Part shown: positions 1-8,838 of the stretch, piece by piece
Layout of the letters: every line of letters begins with the position of its first letter
How positions within the stretch are numbered: the stretch's first letter is position 1
Assembly (NCBI RefSeq): GCF_028473745.1
Contig: NZ_CP101137.1
Coordinates: forward strand, 6,386,001-6,450,000
Direction: 5' to 3'
Length of the DNA stretch: 64,000 nucleotides
From: Streptomyces sp. M92
GTDB lineage: Bacteria; Actinomycetota; Actinomycetes; Streptomycetales; Streptomycetaceae
Program-made: the position numbers and the translations under genes
Notes under the pieces: generated by a model
The model's database searches: none
What the model was told of the DNA's origin: nothing
What the model saw: only the letters and a program-made list of their open reading frames with translations

Positions 1-1283
1 CGCAGCCGACCGTAGGGCGATTCGGTCTCGGCGAGCCAGGATCCGGAATCGTAGGTGCCGGCTTCACCCTGTGCAGGGGTGGGGCGGATGTCGTGCAGCA
101 GCCAGGACGCCGTGCCTGCCAGGGAGAGGCGCAGATGACATCCACCGCCGGTGGCCTGACGATCGCTCAGCGCACGTAGGACGGCGGCGGCGAGCAGGTA
201 ACCGGTTCCGTGGTCCAGCGCCTGTGCGGGCAGTACACCGGGACGGCCGTCGGCCGTGGCCTCCATCGCGGCGATTCCGGTACCGGCCTGGACCAGGCTG
301 TCGAAGCCGCGGCGCCCGGCCCAGGGACCGGACCAGTCCCAGGCACACAGTTGGGCCACGATCAGGTCGGGGTACCGGTCCAGGAGCACGTCGGGAGTCA
401 GTCCGTGCCGGTCCAGGGCACCGGGGCGGTAGCCGGTCACCACGACATCCGCCCGGCCGAGCAGGTCCTCGAAGGCGTGCCGGTCGCCGGGGCTGCCGAG
501 GTCCAGCAACGTGGAGCGTTTGCCCGCACCGGTGTCGGCGTGGGCATCCGCGTCCTCGGGGAGCTGAGGGGCGTCGACGCGCAGCACGTCCGCGCCCAGC
601 AGCGCCAGTGTCCGTGTGGCGACGGGGCCGGCGATGACACGGGTCAGGTCCAGGACCCGCACGTCCTGGGCCGGCACCGGTGCGGGTGCCGGCAGCCGAG
701 GACTGCCCTGGCCCACGTGCCGCCTTTCGACCAGGGCCGGCCCGGCAGCGGCGGGTGCCCCAGCCACGGCCACGGCCAGGCCGCCTGCCGCGTAGACGGT
801 CTCCTGGACCTCCTCGGCCGGACGCGATGCCAACTCCTTCGAGAGCACGCCCACCAGCTCCCGGTCCCCTCCCCTGTCCGCGATGCCCAGGGCGCTGAGC
901 AGCCGGGCCCGGTGGTGCGGGTAGTTGGCGTGGGTGCGAACCCAGCCGTCGGCAGCCGGCCAGAACCCGGACAGCGGGGCGAAGGACGTCGGGGCCCGGC
1001 CGTCGATTCGCAGGTGGCGTTCACTGACGAAGGCGGTGGCCACCGCCGCCTCGTTCACCCGCACCGCGGGCACCGGCACGCGGTTGCGCAGCGCCAGCAG
1101 TTCCGCCGCCGCCAGCGAACACACTCCGACGCCGGCCCGCGCCATTTCCCTCACTGGCAGGCGTGACGGCAGGACAGCGCCCGCTCCCACGAAGGACACG
1201 TGCTGAACCAGTTGGCTCCGGCCGCCCAGGACCTCCCAGGCGTGTGCGGTGGCCGCGTCCTCGGCGTCCTCGGTATGCGTCAT
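1..1283 (-). CDS. CaiB/BaiF-family (class III) CoA-transferase, 3' end cut by window edge
   Basis: The minus strand is open from an ATG at 1283 to the left edge (427 codons, no stop), so the C-terminus is missing. After a variable N-terminal half it contains the family's hallmark block VLDLTRVIAGP followed by ALLGADVLRVD (around residue 210), then VVTGYRPG and DLIVAQLCAWDWSGPWAGRRGFD, here split as the family usually shows it (loop, then GFD). Family III enzymes move CoA between an acyl-CoA and a carboxylic acid, as dimers in the cytosol. The hallmark lies unusually far from the N-terminus, suggesting a two-domain or N-terminally extended member; substrate cannot be told. Two further ATG/GTG codons lie upstream, but the MTHTED start gives the simplest N-terminus. 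Family assignment is solid; the reaction partner is unknown. Confidence 0.85.
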   Translation of the reverse strand, partial: MTHTEDAEDAATAHAWEVLGGRSQLVQHVSFVGAGAVLPSRLPVREMARAGVGVCSLAAAELLALRNRVPVPAVRVNEAAVATAFVSERHLRIDGRAPTSFAPLSGFWPAADGWVRTHANYPHHRARLLSALGIADRGGDRELVGVLSKELASRPAEEVQETVYAAGGLAVAVAGAPAAAGPALVERRHVGQGSPRLPAPAPVPAQDVRVLDLTRVIAGPVATRTLALLGADVLRVDAPQLPEDADAHADTGAGKRSTLLDLGSPGDRHAFEDLLGRADVVVTGYRPGALDRHGLTPDVLLDRYPDLIVAQLCAWDWSGPWAGRRGFDSLVQAGTGIAAMEATADGRPGVLPAQALDHGTGYLLAAAVLRALSDRQATGGGCHLRLSLAGTASWLLHDIRPTPAQGEAGTYDSGSWLAETESPYGRL

Positions 1284-1391
1284 CCGCCCATTGTGCGACA
1301 CCACCAGGATGGCGTCTCGCTCGGCTCTGACCTGCGCAGTCACTTCTTCGCCGCGTGAACACCTCGCGGACGCCGAGAAGCTCCGACGCGC

Positions 1392-1742
1392 TCACCCTCC
1401 GGCCATCACGTACCCCGCGTACGGGACCAGGACCGCCGGCGAAGTCAGCAGGCGTGGCCCGAGGGGGCGGCCGGTGCGCAGGGGGCGGAGGTCGTAGAGG
1501 AGGAGCAGGACGAGGACGAAGGCGCCGAGCAGGAAAAGGGCGCTCAGGACGAACCCGCCGGCCTCGATCTGGTCGTAGGTGCAGCCGTCCAGGTCCCGGC
1601 GGCGCAGGTCCTCGTACCCGCAGTGACCGTGAGCCGCGTACCAGCGCGCGCAGAGGATGGTGAGGAACGTGGGGACACCTATCAACAGGTGCACCACAAG
1701 CGGCGGAAGACAGCCGCGCAGGACGGGGAGGACGCTACGCAT
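1392..1742 (-). CDS. Small integral membrane protein, function unknown
   Basis: The 116-aa product has about three hydrophobic spans: near residues 12-32 (LVVHLLIGVPTFLTILCA), 66-85 (FVLSALFLLGAFVLVLLLL) and a weaker C-terminal one. The loop between the first two contains HGHCGYEDLRRRDLDGCTYDQ with two cysteines that probably face outside. The ATG at 1742 is preceded by GAGGTGG about 6 nt upstream on the minus strand, a good ribosome site. I do not recognise a family. It sits tail-first toward the CoA-transferase start with a 108-bp gap and need not be linked to it functionally. Confidence 0.7.
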   Translation of the reverse strand: MRSVLPVLRGCLPPLVVHLLIGVPTFLTILCARWYAAHGHCGYEDLRRRDLDGCTYDQIEAGGFVLSALFLLGAFVLVLLLLYDLRPLRTGRPLGPRLLTSPAVLVPYAGYVMAGG

Positions 1743-2038
<296 letters not shown>

Positions 2039-2929
2039 TCACTCCGTCGTCTCCAGAACGCGGTCGAGTGTCCGGCGCCCCATTCTGCTCATCGCCGGAT
2101 TGCTCTCGATGTAGTACCAGACAAGACCCATCGCCTGTTCGAACGCCCATGCCTTGCCGCGCTCCCACTCCAGATCGTCACAGACCAGCGTCCGCCGGAG
2201 CACTTCCCGCGGGCCTGGCCGCAACAGGTGCCAGGCGCCGACCAGATCCAACGCGGGGTCGGCCGGGCCGAAGCCGCCGGTGTCGAGTACGCCGCTCAGC
2301 CGGTCTCCCGTGACCAGTACATTGCCGGGGATCCAGTCACCATGGCTCATCACGTCGGCACCCGTGCGTGGCAACTCCCGAAAGCGGCTCCACACCCGGC
2401 GCAGCCGGGGCACGTCCAGCAGTCCCTCACTCTCCTCGAAGCACTTCGCCATCCAATCGTCATGGTGAGCGAGAACGCCGCCCCGATTCTCGCCGCTGAA
2501 GAGTCGTCCCCGCGTCTCGGCGTCCCGGAGAGACGCGATGAAGGCCGCAAGGTCCTCGGCGAAAGCGTCCGACCCACCCGGGTCGGCATCAGAGGCGATC
2601 GTTCCCGGCAGCCACGTCTGGACCGACCAGGGCATGGGGTAACCCGCTCCAGGCTTTCCCAAGGCGACCGGTTCCGGGACGGGGAACCGGGAGACCTGTG
2701 CCAGCTCGGCGCTCGCCTGGGCCTCCTGTTCCAGAACCGCCAGTGTCTCGGCGGCATCGTTCAGACGCAGTGGGAAACGTGCGGAGAGGTCTATCCCGAC
2801 GCGGAAGATGGCGTGGACCGTCCCGGTCGACACCAGGGGTTGGATCGCCTTGCCGCCCCACTGAGGGAACTGTTCCCGGACCAGGGCCGCAACGATTTCG
2901 GTGGTCACGTCCACTTGGTCATCGTGCAT
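2039..2929 (-). CDS. Aminoglycoside phosphotransferase (APH)-family kinase
   Basis: A 296-aa APH/choline-kinase-fold protein. The catalytic loop is MSHGDWIPGNVLV (HGDxxxxN) near residue 200, followed by GVLDTGGFGPADPALDLVGAWHLL, the metal-binding segment in which the usual DFGD/DWE type core is LDTGGFG. An N-terminal lobe carries STGTVHAIFRVG. Homologues phosphorylate small molecules such as aminoglycosides, macrolides or sugars with ATP; this is a divergent chromosomal member and resistance should not be assumed. I chose the ATG at 2929 (MHDDQVDVT) because the alternative 30 nt upstream adds a non-conserved peptide. It is monocistronic, with relic DNA upstream. Confidence 0.82.
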   Translation of the reverse strand: MHDDQVDVTTEIVAALVREQFPQWGGKAIQPLVSTGTVHAIFRVGIDLSARFPLRLNDAAETLAVLEQEAQASAELAQVSRFPVPEPVALGKPGAGYPMPWSVQTWLPGTIASDADPGGSDAFAEDLAAFIASLRDAETRGRLFSGENRGGVLAHHDDWMAKCFEESEGLLDVPRLRRVWSRFRELPRTGADVMSHGDWIPGNVLVTGDRLSGVLDTGGFGPADPALDLVGAWHLLRPGPREVLRRTLVCDDLEWERGKAWAFEQAMGLVWYYIESNPAMSRMGRRTLDRVLETTE

Positions 2930-3215
2930 GGTCAAGCAGGTCTCCGGGCTCCAGGGCACGAGACCGCAGCAGTTGAGGCAGTTCGGTCAGGGGCACCGCG
3001 GCAGTATCCCGACGCCCTCGGCAATACGCTACCCATTTCCGACCAACTGCCCGCTCCACGGGAGGTTCCCTGTGCGTCCGGCTCGGGGACGGTGAAGCGG
3101 GGCTCTCGGCACGGACCGTCGAGCGCGGGCTGGCCGGCGTCTCAGGCGTTTCCGGCGCCGCCGGGGCAGGCGTGTCGAAGGTGCGGTGGTCCCTGGCGGC
3201 GGCCGGGTCACCGTG
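2930..3215. other. No recognisable gene
   Basis: This gap lies upstream of the phosphotransferase and next to the chitinase-tail terminator. Reading both strands I find only short frames without family motifs. A plus-strand frame near 3070-3180 (GLSARTVERGLAGVSG) resembles a helix-turn-helix scrap but is too short and too degenerate to call. Confidence 0.5.
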
Positions 3216-3250
3216 CGGCAGGGCACGGCGGTGTCCGCCGTGCCCTGCCG
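3216..3250 (-). terminator. Perfect 16-bp stem terminator behind the chitinase relic
   Basis: The arms at 3216-3231 and 3235-3250 are exact reverse complements (CGGCAGGGCACGGCGG) around a 3-nt loop. It starts 9 bp past the TGA of the GH18 relic, so it is the surviving terminator of the lost chitinase gene. There is no U-tract, as is common in Streptomyces. Confidence 0.85.
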
Positions 3251-3258
3251 CGGACGGA

Positions 3259-3386
3259 TCAGCCGGTGAAGCCGGCCGTGATGGAGGTGAACTGCCAGTT
3301 GGGGCGGTCGCGGTTGAGCGACCAGAAGGCCAGCCGTCCGATGTGGTGGGAGTTGGCCCAGTCGCGGATCTGGGTCCAGATCTGAC
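3259..3386 (-). pseudogene. C-terminal remnant of a GH18 chitinase
   Basis: The minus strand encodes QIWTQIRDWANS, then IGRLAFWSLNRDRP, WQFTSI and TAGFTG followed by TGA at 3259-3261. This is the characteristic last barrel strand and end of bacterial GH18 chitinases (the LAFWSxNRD block). The frame is broken by an in-frame TGA immediately upstream of the fragment, so only about 40 codons survive of a gene that is normally over 300 codons. The neighbouring upstream frame (3387-3600) encodes unrelated-looking sequence. It is non-functional, and its intact hairpin terminator remains. Confidence 0.8.
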
Positions 3387-4005
3387 GTCAGGCTCGGGCG
3401 TCAGCCGGGCGCCGAGCACGCCGGTGCCGCTGAGCTCGACACTCAGGTCGATAGCCCGCCCGTCGCCCTGGAGGGCGACGCGCTGACCGTAGGCATCGGC
3501 GACCTGTATCGCCGGGCCGCTGTTCACCGGCGGCGAGACCGGAGGCGGACCGGGCGGCGCCCACCGGCGCCGAACCGTCAGTGTGATCGGCGGGCTGTTC
3601 CGCTCGGGCGGCAACATCGAGCCCGGCCCTGCGGGTCGACGAGGACAAGGCCCGTGCCACCCTCGGGAAGCCGGCGAAGACGCCCGGCGAGAGATGCACG
3701 GAGAATGGACCGTCTTACCTCGCCGCCAACTCCCCGAAAGGGATATGGGCGACATCTACCGCAAACTCTCTTCTGCTTCCTCCGCGCCACCCAACGCACC
3801 GAAATGCAATCGCCAGTTGATCTTCAACACCTCGACGAGGGATACTACCTGGCGGATACACGTTCCCGACCGAGCGGCACTCGCTTCAATATCCTCCCCC
3901 ACAGGTCACCGGAGGTCATCTACCCATAGATTACTGGGCAGTTGACCTCAGGGTTTCGTGGTAGCGTCCTTACTCGAAGGGACAGCGCGACCTGAAAGGG
4001 AAATC
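3387..4005. other. Relic/unassigned DNA upstream of the 202-aa gene
   Basis: On the minus strand a short frame at about 3387-3600 reads ITLTVRRRW then GPAIQVADAYGQRV and DLSVELSGTGVLGARL, which looks like one or two beta-strand-rich pieces of a secreted protein but is not identifiable. From 3700 to 4005 base composition drops (runs such as gatactacctggcgg), and the final part carries the upstream region of the next gene. TTGACC at 3942 and TAGCGT at 3962 resemble promoter hexamers, but their 14-bp spacing is too short to be convincing. Confidence 0.4.
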
Positions 4006-4614
4006 GTGAACACGGAGAAGATCGCCGCTCGCCGCCTCTCGCTGGAAGAGGTGACGAAACTCGGCGTGAAGGACAGGATATTCGTTTCCGCCGACACGGC
4101 GGAACTCAAACTTCCCGACTGCTATGTCCCTGCTTTTCTGACCAAGCCCGGTGAGGGTTTCGAGGGCGGCTCGATCACGGCGAGGACCGTGTTCCGGGAA
4201 GAGGTCTCCTGCCTTCCCGACGACGAGAATGAAGCCGGAATCTACCTGGCCGACGAGAACGGCTCGGTGACCATCGAGGTCCTCCAGTCCGCCGGTGTCG
4301 TGCTGGACCTGGCACTTTTCGTCCCCGGCGGGGACAAGGGGTCCCTCACGGCCCTTTACGCTGCGGCCCGGCAGGCGTTCGGCGCCGACGTCGTTCAGAT
4401 CTGGCGCCAGGGCCTCAAGGAGGTTCCCGACGTGAAGGTCGACATCTTCGAGGAGCAGGTTCCCCGGGGGCGCAAGGCGAGCGACAACCCCAAGCGTGAC
4501 CGTCGCGTGATCGACACCTACCCCACCCGTGCGGACTTCATCGAGTTCTCCGCGGGGTGGAAGCCGGTCGTTGAGATTCACAAGCCCATCGTTGACGACA
4601 CCCCGACCATCTGA
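4006..4614 (+). CDS. Hypothetical 202-aa soluble protein
   Basis: The GTG at 4006 is preceded by GAAAGGG 6-7 nt upstream; the reading frame extends further 5' but without a better ribosome site. The 202-aa product is acidic/mixed, with no signal peptide and no membrane span. Notable segments are ITARTVFREEVSCLPDDENEAG, split here as in the text by a loop, LDLALFVPGGDKGSLTALYAAARQAFG (helix-strand rich) and a basic stretch RGRKASDNPKRDRR near residue 165. I do not recognise a family. It is flanked by gene relics on both sides, which suggests an accessory or recently arrived gene, but codon usage is still Streptomyces-like. It ends about 100 bp before the CocE relic. Confidence 0.7.
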   Translation: MNTEKIAARRLSLEEVTKLGVKDRIFVSADTAELKLPDCYVPAFLTKPGEGFEGGSITARTVFREEVSCLPDDENEAGIYLADENGSVTIEVLQSAGVVLDLALFVPGGDKGSLTALYAAARQAFGADVVQIWRQGLKEVPDVKVDIFEEQVPRGRKASDNPKRDRRVIDTYPTRADFIEFSAGWKPVVEIHKPIVDDTPTI

Positions 4615-4716
4615 GGCGGCATCACCTCTCGTCGCGGCCCGAGAGACGAATGCGCCGGAGCCGGTCGACCCCTGAGCGGCAGGCGGCCGCCGGAAGGCGG
4701 AGCGCCAGGGACGCTC

Positions 4717-5242
4717 GTGACGCGCTTCGACCAGGGGGCCAAGCTCGTCGGACACCCGAAGGCACACCTGTGGGTGGAGGCGAAGGGCTCCGACGACATG
4801 GACCTGTTCATCCTCGTCCAGAAGCTCGACGCGTACGGCACGCCGCTGCAGCAATTCACCGTCCCCAACCAGGGCGCGCTGATCCAGGACGTCACCGAAC
4901 GAAGCGCCTCGATCCTTCGCTACGAGGGCTCCGACGGACGCCGGCGCGTCTCCATGCGCCACCTCGACGAGAAGCTGTCGACCGAGGAGATCCCTGCCAC
5001 ACCTTCGACCGGGTCGAGAAGCTCTCCCCCGGCGAAGTCGTCGACGTCGAGACGGACCTGCTCCCCATCGGGCTCACCTTCCACCCGGGCGAGCAGCTCC
5101 CCTCGTCATCAGAGGCCGCTCGCTCCTGGGCACGATGATGCCCGGCAACCGCGAGTACGTCCCTGCCGACAAGGGACAGCACATCATCCACACCGGAGGG
5201 GCCCACGTGTCATATCTGCAGGCCCCCGTCAAGACGGCGTAG
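4717..5242 (+). pseudogene. CocE/NonD-family hydrolase, C-terminal part, two frameshifts
   Basis: Three successive plus-strand frames line up as one protein tail. Frame one reads FDQGAKLVGHPKAHLWVEA, DMDLFILVQKLD and MRHLDEKLSTEEIP. It jumps near 4997 to HTFDRVEKLSPGEV and LLPIGLTFHPGEQL, then jumps again near 5100 to IRGRSLLGTM, GQHIIHTGGAHVSYLQAPV and TAG at 5240-5242. This is the beta-sandwich (X-Pro dipeptidyl-peptidase C-terminal) domain of CocE/NonD hydrolases. The alpha/beta-hydrolase half with the catalytic Ser is absent, so it is dead by both truncation and frameshift. A single-base sequencing error could explain one shift but not the missing N-terminal half. Confidence 0.82.
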
Positions 5243-5402
5243 GCCAAGAGGCCCACTGGGGCGCGCCGTGACGGTCGGATGGCCGTCACGCGGATGAGTC
5301 GGCAGGTCCAGTCGCAGATCCGGCATCCCGGAGGAGTTACATCCACGCGGACCGCACGCGGCTTCGACTGCCTCGCCCACCAGCGCGTTCGATCTCACGA
5401 AA

Positions 5403-5432
5403 AGCCGCGCCGGAGTGCTCCGGCGTGGCTTC
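5403..5432. terminator. Hairpin terminator between the CocE relic and GH1 gene
   Basis: The arms AAGCCGCGCCGGA (5403-5415) and TCCGGCGTGGCTT (5420-5432) pair over 13 bp with one G-U, loop GTGC, and are preceded by A and followed by T residues. It can act in both directions: for the relic on plus and, about 115 bp beyond its stop, for the GH1 operon on minus. Confidence 0.7.
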
Positions 5433-5546
5433 TCCATCTCACGGCTTTGCGTAGCGGTCCCGTCGAATGAATCCCGAGGGGGACCGCCGTGTCACCGACG
5501 CCCGTGTGTCCACCGGCAGGAGCCTCCTCGTTGTTCGGGCCTCGGG

Positions 5547-6902
5547 TCAGGCCCGGGTCTGCCTGTGGGCGCGGATGATGTCCGCGTACCGGCGACCGCT
5601 CGACTTGATGGTGCGCGCCTGAGTCGCGTAGTCGACGTGGACGATGCCGAAGCGCTTGTCGTAGCCGTAGGCCCACTCGAAGTTGTCGAGCAGGGACCAG
5701 GCGTAGTAGCCGGCGAGCGGCGCGCCCTTGCGCACGGCGCGGGCACAGGCACTGACGTGCTGCTCCAGGTAGCTCGCCCGTTCCGTGTCGTCGACGGTTC
5801 CGTCGGGGCCGACGGTGTCGGGGAAGGCGGATCCGTTCTCGGTGACGTACAGCCGGCGGACGCCGTAGTCGTCGGTCAGCCGCATCAGGAACGCCTCCAG
5901 GCTTTCCGCGTCGATCTGCCAGTCCATGCCGGTGCGGGGCACGCCGGGCAGGCGGACCTCGCGGGCGTACGGGACCGGGCCGGCCGGGTCGTCGGCGACC
6001 GTGACCGGGAAGTAGTAGTTGAGGCCGTGCCAGTCGAGCGGCGCGGCGATCGTGTCCAGGTCGCCCGGTCGTTCCGGCAGTTCGACGCCGTACAGCTCGC
6101 GCATGTCGGCGGGGAAGCCGCGGCCGTAGACCGGGTCGAGCCACCAGCGGTTGGTGTGGCCGTCCATACGGGTGGCCGCCGCGAGATCCTCCGGGCGGGT
6201 CGACGTGGCCTGCACGGTCGAGTGGTTGGTGACAAGGCCGACCTGGGCGCCCGGGGCCGCCGCGCGGATCGCCTGCGCGGTCAGTCCGTGGCCGAGGAGC
6301 AGGTGGTACGAGGCGTGCACGGCGGCGGTGAGGTCGGTCAGGCCGGGAGCCATCCTGCCTTCCAGGTGGCCGATCCACCCGGAGCACAGGGGCTCGTTCA
6401 GGGTGGCCCACCGGGTGACGCGGTCGCCCAGCCGTCCGGCGACGGCGGAGGCGTAGGCGGCGAGGTGTTCGGCGGTGTCGCGTACGATCCAGCCGCCGCG
6501 GTCCTGGAGGGCCTGCGGGAGGTCCCAGTGGTAGAGGGTGATGTTGGGGGTGATGCCGGCGTCGAGGAGGGCGTCGACGAGACGGTCGTAGAAGTCGAGG
6601 CCGACCGCGTTGACCGGCCCGTCACCGGCGGGCATCACACGGGGCCAGGCGACGGACATGCGGTAGGCGTCGGTCCCCAGTTCCTTCATGAGGGCGATGT
6701 CCTCGGGCCACCGGTGGTAGTGGTCGCAGGCCACGTCGCCGTGGTCGTCGTTGTCGATCCTGCCCGGGGTGTGGGAGAAGGTGTCCCAGATCGACGGTGC
6801 CCGGCCGTCCTCGGTGACGGCGCCCTCGATCTGGTAGGCGGATGTGGCCGTGCCCCACACAAAGTCGGAGGGAAAGGCGGCGAGGTCTATCGAATCGGAC
6901 AC
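5547..6902 (-). CDS. GH1 beta-glucosidase
   Basis: Cytosolic family-1 glycoside hydrolase of 451 aa (family usual 440-480) that removes terminal beta-D-glucosyl residues from imported oligosaccharides. It starts with FPSDFVWGTATSAYQIEGA, the classic N-terminal GH1 signature (shown in two parts, FVWGTATSAYQ and IEGA). The acid/base Glu lies in ATLNEP (about residue 167) and the nucleophile Glu in LYVTENGSAF (about 355). WSLLDNFEWAYGY closes the active site. I chose the GTG at 6902 because AGAGAGG lies about 10 nt upstream; an in-frame GTG at 6953 would add 17 poorly conserved residues. It is the last gene of the binding protein-permease-permease-GH1 operon, 57 bp after the second permease. No signal peptide, which fits hydrolysis after uptake. 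Confidence 0.95.
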   Translation of the reverse strand: MSDSIDLAAFPSDFVWGTATSAYQIEGAVTEDGRAPSIWDTFSHTPGRIDNDDHGDVACDHYHRWPEDIALMKELGTDAYRMSVAWPRVMPAGDGPVNAVGLDFYDRLVDALLDAGITPNITLYHWDLPQALQDRGGWIVRDTAEHLAAYASAVAGRLGDRVTRWATLNEPLCSGWIGHLEGRMAPGLTDLTAAVHASYHLLLGHGLTAQAIRAAAPGAQVGLVTNHSTVQATSTRPEDLAAATRMDGHTNRWWLDPVYGRGFPADMRELYGVELPERPGDLDTIAAPLDWHGLNYYFPVTVADDPAGPVPYAREVRLPGVPRTGMDWQIDAESLEAFLMRLTDDYGVRRLYVTENGSAFPDTVGPDGTVDDTERASYLEQHVSACARAVRKGAPLAGYYAWSLLDNFEWAYGYDKRFGIVHVDYATQARTIKSSGRRYADIIRAHRQTRA

Positions 6903-6959
6903 AGAGGGTGCCTCTCTGGGGTGATCGGAGAAGTGAGTGAGGGAAGAGGACACGGGCCG

Positions 6960-7835
6960 CTACTTGACGGCACCGGCGGTCAGTCCGGCGACGAGGTAAC
7001 GCTGGAGCAGCAGGAAGCCGGCGACGACGGGCAGGCTGACGACGAGTGAGGCGGCCATGATCTGGTTCCAGTACACGTCGTTCTGGGTGGAGTAGCCCTG
7101 AAGGCCGACGGCGAGGGTGCGGGTGGTGTCGTTGGTCATGACGGAGGCGAAGAGGACCTCTCCCCAGGCGGTCATGAAGGCGTAGACGGCGACGGCGACG
7201 ATGCCGGGGATCGCAGCGGGCACGATGACCCTGAAGAGGGCGCCGAGCGGCCCGCAGCCGTCCACCTTGGCGGCCTCGTCGAGGTCCCTGGGCACCGAGT
7301 CGAAGTAGCCGATCAGCATCCAGATGGAGAAGGGCAGCGAGAAGGTGAGATAAGTGAGGATCAGGCCGCCGCGGGAGCCGAAGAGCGCGATACCGGTGGC
7401 ATTGCCGATGTTGACGTAGATGAGGAACAGCGGCAGCAGGAACAGGATCCCGGGGAACATCTGCGTCGACAGCACCGTCACCGTGAAGAGGCGCTTGCCG
7501 CGGAAGGAATAGCGGCTGACCGCGTAGGCGGCGAACACGGCGATGGTGACGGAGCAGACGGTCGCCGCGCCGGCCACGATCAGCGAGTTCATGAAGTAGT
7601 CGGCCAGCGGGACCGTGTCCCAGATGTCGAAGTACGGGCGGACGGTCAGGCCCGAAGGGATCCACTGGAACTTGCCGGACACGTCCTGGAGCGGCTTGAG
7701 CGAGCTCGAGATCATGACGTACACCGGCAGCAGTACGAAGCCGGCGAGGAGGGTCAGGAAGATTCGTCGGCTCCACAGGAAGGACTGCGGGGCAGCCATC
7801 GGGGAACGGACCTGCCGCCGGGACTGGCTAGGCAT
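6960..7835 (-). CDS. Carbohydrate ABC transporter permease (MalG type)
   Basis: The 291-aa integral membrane protein belongs to the CUT1 class and has six predicted spans (first about residues 25-45). The cytoplasmic EAA loop reads DEAAKVDGCGPLGALFRVIVP near residue 190 (split: DEAAKVDGCGP, LFRVIVP), the site where the ATPase docks. It pairs with the upstream permease to form the translocation channel for the sugar delivered by the lipoprotein at 8835-10151. The ATG at 7835 overlaps the end of the upstream permease by 8 bp and is preceded by GGAAGGAAGG, so the two are translationally coupled. No ATPase gene is in the operon; Streptomyces CUT1 systems typically share the ATPase MsiK encoded elsewhere. 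Confidence 0.93.
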   Translation of the reverse strand: MPSQSRRQVRSPMAAPQSFLWSRRIFLTLLAGFVLLPVYVMISSSLKPLQDVSGKFQWIPSGLTVRPYFDIWDTVPLADYFMNSLIVAGAATVCSVTIAVFAAYAVSRYSFRGKRLFTVTVLSTQMFPGILFLLPLFLIYVNIGNATGIALFGSRGGLILTYLTFSLPFSIWMLIGYFDSVPRDLDEAAKVDGCGPLGALFRVIVPAAIPGIVAVAVYAFMTAWGEVLFASVMTNDTTRTLAVGLQGYSTQNDVYWNQIMAASLVVSLPVVAGFLLLQRYLVAGLTAGAVK

Positions 7836-8838
7836 CGGTGGCCTTCCTTCCTCGGGACGTGAACCAGAGGTAGGCGCCCGTCACCACGAGCAGGAACAGC
7901 AGCAGGAGGACCGACATGGCGGATCCGGTGCCGAAGTTCCAGGTCTGGAACGAGGACTGGTAGATGTGCAGGGAGATGAGGTCAGCTGCCTCGGGCGCCG
8001 CCTCGCCGAAGAGGACGAACGGCGTGTTGAAGTCGTTGAACGTCCACAAGAACAGCACCAGGACGAGGACCTGGTTCACCGGGCCCAGCGCCGGCAGGGT
8101 GATGCGGCGGACCTGCTGCCAGGTTCCGGCACCGTCGAGAGCGGCGGCTTCGTAGATCTCCCGGGGAATGTTCTGCAGCCCGGCCATGACGATCAGGAAG
8201 GCGAAAGGCCAGCCCTTCCACACCGAGACGACGAGCAGGGCGAAGAAGCTGTTGTCACCGATCAGCCAGAACGGCGCGCTGTCGGTGAGGCCCAGCTGGT
8301 CGTGCACGACGTGGTTCACCAGGCCGTTGTCGCGCTGGAACATGAACGCCCAGGTGATGACGGCGGCGTAGACGGGCAGCGCGTACGGGACGAGGAAGAG
8401 CGTGCGCAGGAAGCCACGGCCGCGGAACGACTCCTGCATGAAGACGGCCGCGGCCACCCCGAGCAGCCAGCACAGGCCGACGGAGAGCACGGTGAAAAGG
8501 CAGGTGGTGAGGAAGGAGCTGAGCAGCGCCTCGCCCACGGGGGCGTTGAAGTCGACGGCGAGGGAGTAGTTGTCGAGACCGGCCCAGGGCGCCGTGTTCC
8601 AGTCGCGGATGTAGAACTGGGTCAGCTCCTTGAAGCTGACGACGATGCCGATCACCATCGGCACCAGGTGGACCAGGAGTTCGAGGATCAGTGCGGGGAG
8701 CAGCAGCAGATACGGCAGTCCGATGCGGCGCAGCCGCCCGGAGCGCCGCCTGCGCGGGGCCCCGGGGTCGCTCTTGCGTGCCGTCCGCTCGCCTGTTTCC
8801 AGGGCAGCGGTGGTGGTCATGGTGGTGTCCGTACTCAC
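7828..8838 (-). CDS. Carbohydrate ABC transporter permease (MalF type)
   Basis: The 336-aa inner-membrane protein has six spans after a basic N-terminus (GAPRRRRSGRLRR). The EAA motif is EAAALDGAGTWQQVRRITLP around residue 235, here the usual MalF-side contact for the ATPase. The GTG at 8838 overlaps the TGA of the binding-protein gene (GTGA arrangement), implying translational coupling. Together with the next gene and the lipoprotein it makes a CUT1 sugar importer. An in-frame ATG 18 nt further in is an alternative start. Confidence 0.93.
   Translation of the reverse strand: MSTDTTMTTTAALETGERTARKSDPGAPRRRRSGRLRRIGLPYLLLLPALILELLVHLVPMVIGIVVSFKELTQFYIRDWNTAPWAGLDNYSLAVDFNAPVGEALLSSFLTTCLFTVLSVGLCWLLGVAAAVFMQESFRGRGFLRTLFLVPYALPVYAAVITWAFMFQRDNGLVNHVVHDQLGLTDSAPFWLIGDNSFFALLVVSVWKGWPFAFLIVMAGLQNIPREIYEAAALDGAGTWQQVRRITLPALGPVNQVLVLVLFLWTFNDFNTPFVLFGEAAPEAADLISLHIYQSSFQTWNFGTGSAMSVLLLLFLLVVTGAYLWFTSRGRKATDA

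Noticed and set aside
210..1166. A 318-codon plus-strand frame at the left edge
   Set aside because: The minus strand carries a continuous CaiB/BaiF CoA-transferase across the same DNA.
3942..3967. TTGACC/TAGCGT promoter for the 202-aa gene
   Set aside because: The spacer is only 14 bp, outside the normal range.
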